Assembly: GCF_027244095.1 (NCBI RefSeq)
Contig: NC_069661.1
Span: forward strand, 188,932,501 to 188,996,500
Source: Hemicordylus capensis
Taxonomy: Eukaryota > Chordata > Lepidosauria > Squamata > Cordylidae
Direction of reading: 5' to 3'
Length of the DNA: 64,000 nt
Shown here: positions 56,087-64,000 of the stretch, piece after piece
Position numbering within the stretch: position 1 is the stretch's first letter
Layout: each line of letters opens with the position of its first letter
Translations under genes and position numbers: made by a program
Notes under the pieces: generated by a model
Databases searched by the model: none
What the model was told of the DNA's origin: nothing
The model's input: the letters and a program-made list of their open reading frames with translations, nothing else

Positions 56087-56871
56087 TATATATAGATAAG
56101 GTTGCTTGGGAAAAATTATGGAAAACTGACTTAAAGTTTACTGCATGTTATACTTTAAAAGAAAATTATTATAAGATGATGTATAGGTGGTATCTAACAC
56201 TGAAAAAACTAGCATTAATGTATAAAAATGTTTCAAACAAATGTTATAAATGTGGACAATGTGAAGGGACTTTTTTTTCATATGTGGTGGTCATGCAGGA
56301 AGGCAAAGGCTTTTTGGGATATGATATATAATGAGCTGAAGAAAATTTTTTTAAATGACATTTCTTAAGAGGCCAGAATCCTTTCTGTTGGGAATAACTC
56401 AAGGAGAGTTCTCCAGAAGAAATTTAACATTTTTATGTATGCAACCACGGCAGCTAGAATAGTATATGCGCAGAAATGGAAAGACAATAAAATGCCCTCA
56501 AAAGAAGACTGGTTGATAAAAATTTTGGAATATGCTGAGATGGTAAAACTTACAGCACTTATAAGGGATGAAAATTTGGAATGTTTCAAAGAAGATTGGG
56601 AGCCATTTTTACTTTCCTTAAAGAACTATTTTTCTAATATGGACCTTTCAGCAAGGTTTGAAATATAGTAATAACAGCAGATTGGGTTGGGTAAAATCGG
56701 GTAGTAATGTGGAATATGTGTTTTGAATTATTATAGCAATGGTTTATATGTATAGTTAACGTGAACCACGTGGACAGGAAAGCAGGAAGCAATATTTACT
56801 TAATCAAATAAATGAATGTAGTTGGATTGTAAAGCTATTGTAAAAGCCAAAAATTTTTTACAATGCCAAAA
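56087..56871 (+). mobile_element. L1 LINE, 5'-truncated, 785 bp
   Basis: A perfect 16-bp target duplication GAAAGTGGTCATGATA flanks it (56071-56086 and 56872-56887). It encodes the last part of L1 ORF2: [40 protein letters not shown] and the Cys motif [16 protein letters not shown], then in another frame ATTAARIVYAQKWKDNKMPS. At least one frameshift and one stop break it. The tail is A-rich but short. Confidence 0.9.
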
Positions 56872-57273
56872 GAAAGTGGTCATGATAACTCAGCAAGGCT
56901 GCAGATGCCTTCTTTTTGCTTGCCTTTTAGTTGCAAGAAGTGGCTGACATACTGTGTGGTTATGTGCACATTGCAATGTAAAATTTCTGCAGTTGCTCAA
57001 GTGTGGTATTGTGCTAAATGTATGATTTGTGCAAACAGTTGGAAACAATGGCTAATTGCTCAACATTACATTGCAACGTGTACATAATGTAGTGCAGTTA
57101 TGTCAGCCAGTAATTAGATATCTATTAAATTTGTGTAGAAAACATTGAATTAAATGTTTCCCAGATTCACGGGTTAATATGAGCAATTATGAAAAGGAAT
57201 GAAAGAGTAGATCTTTACTGATCCAAAGTCCCTTGGCTATTCGGATCTCTAAAGGAGATATGCCCCCCTACCC

Positions 57274-57305
57274 CGGCCTTGTGGTAGCTTTCTATGTTCT
57301 TAGGT
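57274..57305 (+). repeat. Remnant of an internally deleted 5S-type SINE
   Basis: CCTTGTGGTAGC (start of the 5S-type SINE) joins directly to TTTCTATGTTCTT (its last bases). About 270 bp between them is missing. It adjoins copy 2 of the local duplication, as the full SINE at 54405 adjoins copy 1. Confidence 0.6.
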
Positions 57306-57510
57306 TTTGCATCTTGTTGTGAAAGTATGTTTGCACTAGTGCAACACTAGTCTGGAATACAAGCTTCTGCTAATTAGTGCAGCATCCTTGCACTTGTGCA
57401 ATATGTTTGCACATTGTTTCATTAATCTGGATGTCAGCCACTGTCTGCACAGACAGACTTATATTCCACTGCAATGTATGCGCTTTAATGAACTGAGAAA
57501 ACTATGTTAT
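57292..57510 (+). repeat. Local duplication, copy 2
   Basis: Matches 54715-54930 with roughly ten substitutions. It is followed at once by a further 5S-type SINE lacking its first bases. Confidence 0.85.
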
Positions 57511-58330
57511 TTCTTGTCCCCTTAGCTAAGCAGGGTCTGGTTGCATATGAATGGGAGACTTGATGTATGAGCACTAAACTGTTCTCCTTAGGGGATGGAG
57601 CCGCTCTAAGAACAGAAGGTTTCAAGTTCCCTCCCTAGCTTCTCCAAGATAGGACAAGATTTATTTATTTTTGAATAGGACAAGATTTTTTTTAATTGAA
57701 CCAACAAACTACCAAAGCATACAGTACATTGCCAAAGCACAATTATATACAAAGTGGTTGTTTGTACATGATATATCTACAAAGATTTACACACAAGGAT
57801 TTGGAAACCCACAAGGTTATGAAGTATATGCAGGTAGTACTGTAACTCGGGGGTGGGGGATTTCAAGGCACATCAGGTAATGGGGGGGGTGGGGGTTACA
57901 TCCAACGTCTGTTTCCACAATTTGTCCCATTGCTGTTTAGAAGAGATACTCTTGTCTTTTTGCACATAACCATACTAAATTTTCCAGAAGAGATTTACTG
58001 TCTCATCTGCGTGAACCTCTTGGTTGCGTCTTCCCTCCCTATTCCTATGCAGAAGCATTGCATAAATGACATACAGGTTTACTAACCTGATTACGAGGAG
58101 GGGAAGAGGAGGGGAACATTCCAATTCCCTAGTATGAGGGCACCTGTCCTGTCCTGTTTCCTTGAAGGTTTATTTCTGGGACCTTGAAAGGAGGTTCTAT
58201 CACTCAAACCCGATGTTAGTTCTTCCCAAGTCTGCGTGCAACCTTGGAGAAGCCACTGCCAGTCTGTAGAGAATACTAAGCTAGATGGACCTATGGTGTG
58301 ACTCAGTATATGGAAGCTTCCTATGTTCCT
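57511..58330 (+). repeat. 5S-tRNA chimeric SINE split by an insertion
   Basis: 57517-57652 holds the 5S head and decayed tRNA part (TTAGCTAAGCAGGGTCTGGT, ATGAATGGGAGACTTG, GGTTTCAAGTTCCCTCCC). 58227-58328 holds the body and CR1-like tail (GCAACCTTGGAGAAGCCACT, GACTCAGTATATGGAAGCTT). About 570 bp of foreign DNA lies between, and some twenty bases of the SINE are missing at the join. Confidence 0.85.
57656..58222 (-). mobile_element. LINE-like insertion in the SINE, possibly L1
   Basis: The insert begins with a T-rich end (ACAAGATTTTTTTTAATTGA), as a minus-strand poly-A tail would appear. TAGGACAAGATTT occurs twice at this edge. On the minus strand, ETVNLFWKI and QQWDKLWKQTL recall the L1 ORF2 C-terminus. 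The match is weak and the frames are broken. Confidence 0.4.
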
Positions 58331-58632
58331 AAAAGGAGTTTAGGAGGAGCCTCTGTATCAAGTCTTGTAATATCTGAGCTGAGCCCTTGGGTTTCATTTT
58401 TCAGTGGAAATCCTGAGAGGCTACATTTCTGCCCAGTGTTTAAACTCTGGCTAAATAATCTTGCCCATTTTTCCTAGTAGAAGCCAGGCCACAATGTGCA
58501 GGACAAGCAGTTACCAGAGACAGGATTCCACTACAATTCCCAACAAAGAATGGGCAAGTACTGTGTCTCAACACAGTTTGCCCAGGGGAACTATCAGTGA
58601 GAGAAAGGAAGAGTACCTAGTCCCAGGAACTG

Positions 58633-58832
58633 GAGGGCTGTGGGCCACCTCCAGCCTCAAAGGCAGGAGGGCTCTGAGTACCAGTTGCAGGGGAGTAATG
58701 GCAGGTGAGAGGGCACACCCTCAACTCCAGTCTGTAGCTTCCAGCGGCATCTGGTGGGTCACTGTGCGAAACAGGATGCTGGACTAGATGGGCCTTGGGC
58801 CTGATCCAGCAGGGCTGTTCTTGTGTTCTTAT
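58633..58832 (+). mobile_element. CR1 LINE 3' UTR fragment
   Basis: GGAGGGCTGTGGGCCACCTC, GTTGCAGGGGAGTAATGGCA, CATCTGGTGGGTCACTGTGC and CTGGACTAGATGGGCCTTGG then CCTGATCCAGCAGGGCTGTT match the CR1 ends at 49931 and 63420. Extreme 5' truncation removed all coding sequence. Confidence 0.9.
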
Positions 58833-59130
58833 GAACTGCTTGCTGTAGATGTCGTTAGCCACCATCCCTTATGGGTTTGATCCAGTATGTGTGTGTGGAG
58901 GAGCTCCATGACAGGAACTCAAATGTAAAATATTCCCCTCAGTGCATGTTGAGTATTTCCTATTCCTTACTCTTGGAAAAGATCAGGGAAATACCTCTAA
59001 ACGTATGGCATTTGCATGTCATTACACAGGCATCACACAGACATTAGCAGCTGCATCAAAATAGAATAACTGTATTTAAGTGAAAAAATGCAGAGAACAC
59101 TTAATATCAACCATTTATTCTCATTCTCTC

Positions 59131-59440
59131 TCTCTCCCTCTCCCCTTTATATCTGCCCATCCTTGAATGGCTCAGGGGGGTGTACATTAAAAATTCAAAT
59201 CACATAAATTCAAACCACTGACAATATTAACATAAATAATAAAATAAAAGCAATCAAAATATTAACAGAAAACTCATTTAAAAACTATTTACATGTTATT
59301 AAATGCCAGGCTGAAGATATGGGTCTTTATGGCTATCCTGAAAGCCTCAAAATATGCTAAACTTCTTATACCGATAGGCAGTGTGTTCCACAAACTAGGG
59401 GTGACAACTGAGAAGGTCTGATCCTTCTGATCCTTTGGTT
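59131..59440 (-). repeat. LINE-type 3' end repeat
   Basis: CCTTTATATCTGCCCATCCT, GGCTCAGGGGGGTGTACATT, an A-rich block, AAATGCCAGGCTGAAGATAT and CAGTGTGTTCCACAAACTAG follow the order of the copy at 11880. A (TC)n run precedes it. Confidence 0.5.
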
Positions 59441-59479
59441 GATACGACGGCTCCGCCTGTTCTTTGAAGAGAATGACCT

Positions 59480-59785
59480 CAAAACTGGTGCATCAGCTGG
59501 TAACCTTCAGGCTAGACTACTGCAATGGACTCTATGTAGGACTTCCTTTGTACATAGTTCAGTAACTTCAGTTAGTTTAAAATGCGGCAGTCAGATTGGT
59601 CTCCAGGTAAATTGAAGAGACCACATCATGCCTGTTCTTGGAGTGGCTGCTGGTATCTTTCTGGGTGAAATATAAAGTGCTAGTTATTGCCTTTAAAGCC
59701 CTAAACAGCTTAGCCCAGGTTACCCGAGAGAATGCATTTCCTTGCAAGGTCCCCACCACTCAGTAAGATCATCAGGAGGGGTCTG
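59480..59785 (+). pseudogene. L2-like LINE reverse-transcriptase relic
   Basis: The plus strand reads LVTFRLDYCNGLYVGLPLYI, NAAVRLVSR, LEWLLVSFWVKYKVLVIAFK and ALNSLAQVT. This matches the DYCNAL...LHWLPV..R..YKVL...KALN series of L2-group ORF2. Stops and a frame change are present. Confidence 0.65.
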
Positions 59786-59817
59786 TCTGGGTACCACCAG
59801 TTCATCTGTGGCAAAGA

Positions 59818-60050
59818 GCCAGCATGGTGTAGTGGTTAGAGTGCTGGACTAGGACCGGGGAGACCCGAGTTCAAATCCCCATTCAGCCATGATACTAGCT
59901 GGGTGACTCTGGGCCAGTCACTTCTCTCTCAGACTAACCTACTTCACAGGGTTGTTGTGAGGAGAAACTTAAGTATGTAGTACACCGCTCTAGGCTCCTT
60001 GGAGGAAGAGCGGGATATAAATGCTAATAATAATAATAATAATAATAATG
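59818..60050 (+). repeat. Sauria-type tRNA SINE, best copy
   Basis: The order is complete: GAGCCAGCATGGTGTAGTGG, TTAGAGTGCTGGACTAGG, B box GTTCAAATCCCC, CTGGGTGACTCTGGGCCAGT, CACAGGGTTGTTGTGAGGAG, CTCCTTGGAGGAAGAGCGGG and GATATAAATG, then (TAA)n. Little divergence suggests a young insertion. Confidence 0.95.
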
Positions 60051-60057
60051 TTGGCCT

Positions 60058-60350
60058 CTGCATTGTGCTGCACTTTCCCCTGTGGCAAAGGGGTTCTTTA
60101 AGAGCAAATGTGCCCTGCCAAGCCCCAGCAATATTTGGGAAGGCACACACAGAGTCCCGGAGAATTCAGTCCTTCCAAGCACTTTCCTCATAGAGCTCTA
60201 TGGGGAAAAGCACTGGGAAGGACTACATTTACCAATGTTCCTTGTGCACCTTCCAAGACAGCAGTGGGGCTCAGAAGAGCTCAGCTTCCCTTAAAGAAGT
60301 TCCATTAGCACTGGACAAAGCTCAGCACTGTGCAGTGGGACTGTCACCTC
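60058..60350. mobile_element. Foldback element, about 290 bp
   Basis: The inner arms AGTCCTTCCAAGCACTTTCC and GGAAAAGCACTGGGAAGGAC pair closely around AGAGCTCT (centre about 60197). Outer arms are weaker: TTCTTTAAGAG, AGCCCCAGC and GGAAGGCACACAC face CTTAAAGAAG, GTGGGGCTC and TGTGCACCTTCC. Non-coding. Confidence 0.6.
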
Positions 60351-61827
60351 CACACGGTACCAAGAGGACTGTGTGAAGTATTTGGCTTTAGCCAAAGCTT
60401 TTCATAGGCTTAAGAAAAAATTAATCAGGGTGCTGCGCTTAGGGTTGATAGGAACTGCCACTGACTCCTGGGCCAGTGATCTAACACAGATCTAAGCACC
60501 ATGTGTGGTACAACTTGCTGTGGTCATATCTCTTCTCCACTATAATATGGAACATAAAATTAATCTGTCATCTATAGGGAACAAAGAAAATTTGTTGAGG
60601 CCTGTCTTAGGCAATATCCAGGTCTAGGATTCATCTTCACTATGAGAGGCAACCTGCTGCTTTCTTTGTAACAAGTTAGGTTACAAAGTGCAGTCACACC
60701 AACAACCGGTCAAGAATAATGGTTGGGATTTTTTAGTTCAAGTGAAAATTGACTTCACAATACAAAACAAATGCATCAGTGATTTAATAAAACTCTCTCC
60801 CCCACAAATGGTGACTCATCTGTCATTTCAAACATGTGTGTTAAAAAAAAAAAAAGGCATTTGCCCATTCTTAGTGGAACGGTGCCACAGCAGCCATGCT
60901 TACTGGTTTCCATCTACTGCTTCATTATTGGGCTTAGGCAAAACTTCCCAGGAAGAATTAGGGTTGCTGTTCTGTCTCTGCAAGAAAGAAACATAAAAGC
61001 AGGACTATCAAAGAAAAAAGTGAGGCGATGAGAAACTCAGAATTCAAGGGGGGAAAGTAATGAGATCACCATCAATAGACCTCAGCTTCTTCACCTTCAG
61101 TCTTTTTATGCTCTTGCTCTGATACACCAGCCCATTATCAACCTTAACAGCTCATTTCCCAGTTTTGACTCTGGACACATTTAACAACTTAAAGGTTTGG
61201 GCTCTGTGATTGTTCTGTAACTTGAATTTAGTTTGAATCATGCAAAACTTAGAAAATGTAACAGACAAATGAATGTTTACTTATTCACAAAGAAAAAGAA
61301 TGATTGCTTTATTTAAAACTCAGCAATTCCCCCCCCCCATCTCAGATGGTCTTATCACTGCTAGATTGATGTAAACCCCTCTTATAAAATTATACAATAT
61401 GAATGCATACCCTAGCACCTGGTAAAGAAGTAGACAACTGAATGCAAAGATTTATGCAACAATAATAATTTGGAGAAACAGAAAGGACATAGTTCCTGTT
61501 CCTAGTTACCAATTCGTCATAGGAAAAAAGCTGTCTCGAGTTGCCTTTGAAAGTGAACTTCAGCTTGTAAGGTAAAATAATAGCAGAAAGATGACATTCT
61601 CTGGATAAATTCTAGTCATAGATAAATCCTAGTTACAGTAGAGCTTTAAGAACTTAAAACTTGCCAACAAGCTATATTTGAATTGAGGCCCCCAGAAACA
61701 TTCATTAGTTTGTGAAAGTCCAAATCTGTAACAGTAGCCGAGAACCAGAGTAACCATCCACTGATGTGCCAGGGTTTTCTATTACATGTGGTAGCGGGAG
61801 GTTGGGTGAGAAGTTATTTTCAGCGAT
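60351..61827. other. AT-rich DNA without a gene
   Basis: An A13 run lies near 60842-60855 and a C9 run near 61328. Frames of 60-100 codons lack support. Confidence 0.45.
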
Positions 61828-62119
61828 TCCCCTGGTTTTGTGGTAGCAAGCATGACTTGTCCCCTTAGCTAAGCAGGGTCCACCTTGGGTGCATATGAAA
61901 GGGAGACTAGACATGTGAACACTGTAAGATATTCCCCTTAGAGCCACTCTGGGAAGAGCAGGAGGTTTCAAGTTCGCTCCTTGGCTTCTCCAAGATAGAG
62001 CTGAGAGAGATTCCTGCCTGGAACCTTGGAGAAGCCGCTGCCAGTCTGTGAAGACAATACTGAGCGAGGTGGACCTATGGTCTGACTCAGTATATGGCAG
62101 CTTCCTATGTTCCTGTGTT
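61828..62119 (+). repeat. 5S-tRNA chimeric SINE (CR1-tailed)
   Basis: TTTTGTGGTAGCAAGCATGA, TTAGCTAAGCAGGGTCCACC and ATGAAAGGGAGACTAGACAT form the 5S head. GGTTTCAAGTTCGCTCC is the decayed tRNA B-box zone. GGAACCTTGGAGAAGCCGCT, GACAATACTGAGCGAGGTGG and CAGTATATGGCAGCTTCCTA complete body and CR1-type tail. Confidence 0.9.
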
Positions 62120-62955
62120 TCCCAAAAACATTTCCCTGAGGATCCCTAAACCCCAGGGAGCAGTGTTCTATCTATTTTTTTGCCCTCCCATCAGTGTGTG
62201 GAATCAATTTTTTTCTAGGTGGCAGTATCAAGGCAGTGTGTGCACACATGCATTTGGAGTGGGACCTTCCTGGTTCAACCTGAGTGGGAACCAAAATTGA
62301 CTGAGCAGACATTTAACAAACCATGTGAACACGTGCACAGGCCTTAGAGGGAACACTGCCAGGGAGATGGGGATGCACAGTGGCTGCATAGGGAAGAGGT
62401 GGTTTCTAAAAATCTCTCTCTCACACACACACACGGCATGTCACAGAGGGTTAGTCTGGATATTAGCTATACTATAAAACTCAACACCACACACGGGGAA
62501 GAAGAATGACCAAATGCTAAAATACTTCCAATGGCACATACAAATCCTACCTAAAATGATGAAAACATGCTGAGCTAGAAACAAGTCAATGTGCCATTCG
62601 AGGTTTTTATAGTTAAAATATTACTGCTTTGTTTTCAAATTTAATGCAAGTTTTTTTTTATTAAAGAATAAAATTCAGAGAGTTGTCCTCTTATCTACAA
62701 GTAGTTGGGCCACTATGAGTTATTTGTACGCTGGCAATTTTAAATACCATTTTAATGTATCACGGTCTCACACCATAAATTGAGAGAAAGACATTACTTA
62801 GTGATAGCTATTATGGTCAGCTGATTCTGCAAAAACCACGTGAAAGCCTATCAGCTTGACAAATGTCATCAGCAATTGTGTTAAAAGTGGCTTTGCCATG
62901 ATATAGAATGAACTTATGAAAGCTTTGTCAGGTACTCTGGTGTGTAAGGTCATAT
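62120..62955. other. AT-rich DNA, nothing identified
   Basis: A short (CA)n lies at about 62422-62434. No gene or transposon recognised. Confidence 0.4.
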
Positions 62956-63620
62956 ACAAAGGTGCGACCACACTTGGAGTACTGCGTACAATTCTGGTCA
63001 ACACATCTTAAAAAGGATATTGTTGAACTGGAAAAGGTGCAGAAGAGGGCAACCAAGATGATCAGGGGCCTAGAGCACCTTTCTTATGAGGCAAGACTAC
63101 AACACCTGGGGCTTTTTAGCTTAGAAAAAAGATGACTGCGGGGAGACCTGATAGAGGTCTACAAAATCATGCATGGTTTGGAGAATTTGGAGAGAGAGAA
63201 ATTCTTTTCCCTCTCACACAACACTAGAACCAGGGGTCACTCCATGAAATTGATTGCCAGGAGGTCTAGGACCAACAAACGGAAGTACTTTTTCACACAA
63301 TGCGTGATCCACTTGTGGAACTCTCTGCCACAGGATGTAGTGACAGCCAACAACCTGGATGGCTTTAAGAGGGGTTTGGATAACTTCATGGAGGAGAGGT
63401 CTATCAATGGCTACTAGTCGGAGGGCTGTGGGCCACCTCTAGTCTCAAAAGGCAGGATGGCTCTGAGAACCAGTTGCAGGGGAGAAATGGCAGGAGAGAG
63501 GGCACGCCCTCAACTCCTGCTTGTGGCTTCCAGCAGCATCTGGTGGGCCACTGTGAGAAACAGGATGCTGGACTAGATGGGCCTTGGGCCTGATCCAGCA
63601 GGGCTGTTCTTATGTTCTTT
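62956..63620 (+). mobile_element. CR1 LINE, 5'-truncated
   Basis: It starts inside ORF2 ([20 protein letters not shown]) and continues [28 protein letters not shown], a stop at 63132-63134, RGDLIEVYKIMHGLENLERE and FMEERSINGY, stop at 63415. The 3' UTR ends CCTGATCCAGCAGGGCTGTT and CTTATGTTCTT. Except for one stop it resembles the intact copy at 49931. Confidence 0.92.
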
Positions 63621-63921
63621 AAGGTCAAGCACTAGGTAGAATGACCACACATTGCTAGTGTCTTTATAGGTTTTGCAAACATTACTTTATGCTGAAACAG
63701 GGATACCAGATACACATATATGATTAAATAGCTTAGGTGTAGATGAACAAATATAACTGGTCTGCAGAACTGTATCTAGATAGTAACATGCTATCATCAC
63801 AAGAGCTGACATACAGCACAGCGCCATGCAGATCCAGAAGTAGGGTGTGCACGCTGCTACCAAGCCATTGAACAGCCCGTGCTCACCAGTTGCAAACATG
63901 GGATTGTTCCATGCCTCCTAA
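63621..63921. other. Nothing firmly identified
   Basis: A 70-codon minus-strand frame with hydrophobic WICMALCCMSALVMIACYYL lies at 63899-63687. It lacks splice or family support. Confidence 0.3.
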
Positions 63922-64000
63922 CAGGGGCGTAACTACTATTAGGCAAGGGGAGGCGGTTGCCTGGAGGCCCCCACACCTCCAGGGGCCCCCCAGAGGCAAG
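63922..64000. mobile_element. hAT-like MITE, left end, cut by the window edge
   Basis: CAGGGGCGTAACTACTATTA, GGCAAGGGGAGGCGGTTGCC and CCAGAGGCAAG follow the element at 46212 closely. The right end lies beyond the window. Confidence 0.8.

Noticed and set aside
63687-63899. Hydrophobic 70-codon minus-strand frame resembling a membrane segment
   Set aside because: No family match, splice site or neighbour supports it.

Overview
This window is repeat-dense nuclear DNA from a vertebrate, almost certainly a squamate reptile (lizard or relative). The evidence is the company of repeats: BovB-tailed tRNA SINEs of the Sauria type, CR1 LINEs and SINEs sharing the CR1 3' tail, 5'-truncated L1, an R4/Dong-clade LINE, L2-like remnants, several hAT-like MITE families with 8-bp target duplications, Helitrons, a Tigger-like MITE and abundant young microsatellites. 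There are no bacterial operons, CRISPR arrays or complete host genes. Most open frames are chance frames or lie inside transposons.

Layout. 1-8 kb: a Sauria SINE split by a MITE, a likely retroviral LTR fossil, a decayed tandem array of about 140 bp units (4.1-4.8 kb) and a 470-bp foldback palindrome (5.7-6.2 kb). 8-16 kb: hAT-like, foldback and Tigger-like MITEs, a 38-bp retroinsertion, a second kind of 5S-derived SINE, two copies of a palindrome-bearing MITE, a nearly perfect 655-bp tandem duplication and an L2-like 3' end. 16-19.5 kb: a 3.5-kb 5'-truncated L1. 21-24 kb: an internally deleted R4 copy in a SINE's microsatellite tail, two 5S-derived SINEs and a large inverted-repeat cluster. 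25.6-26.4 kb: one hAT-like MITE nested in inverted orientation inside another of the same family. 26.7 kb: a SINE with a 5S head joined to an intact tRNA-Ala-like head. 30-33 kb: an L1/Tx1-like fragment carrying a hAT-like MITE. 33.7-37.4 kb: a nearly full-length R4 element with a second R4 tail directly upstream. 40-49 kb: more SINEs, MITEs and a 680-bp Helitron. 49.4-51.1 kb: a second Helitron carrying a CR1 insertion. 51-64 kb: SINEs, another L1 with a 16-bp target duplication, a local duplication, an L2-like remnant, a CR1 3' end and the left end of a hAT-like MITE running off the window.

Host coding content is thin. The best candidate is an exon pair on the + strand: a Lys/Arg-rich exon ending in a good donor at 13497, and a 49-codon terminal exon at 24205-24351 with a strong polypyrimidine tract and a stop. 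Their phases match, which would make most of 13.5-24.2 kb an intron. I could not identify the protein.

The main biological story is modular SINE evolution and element nesting. One SINE family carries a 5S rRNA head in front of a tRNA-Ala-like SINE and ends in a CR1-type tail. The copies here form a series from an intact double promoter to a form in which the tRNA half has decayed. Partner CR1 elements with the matching tail lie in the same window. Several nested insertions are supported by target duplications, so their relative ages can be read directly.
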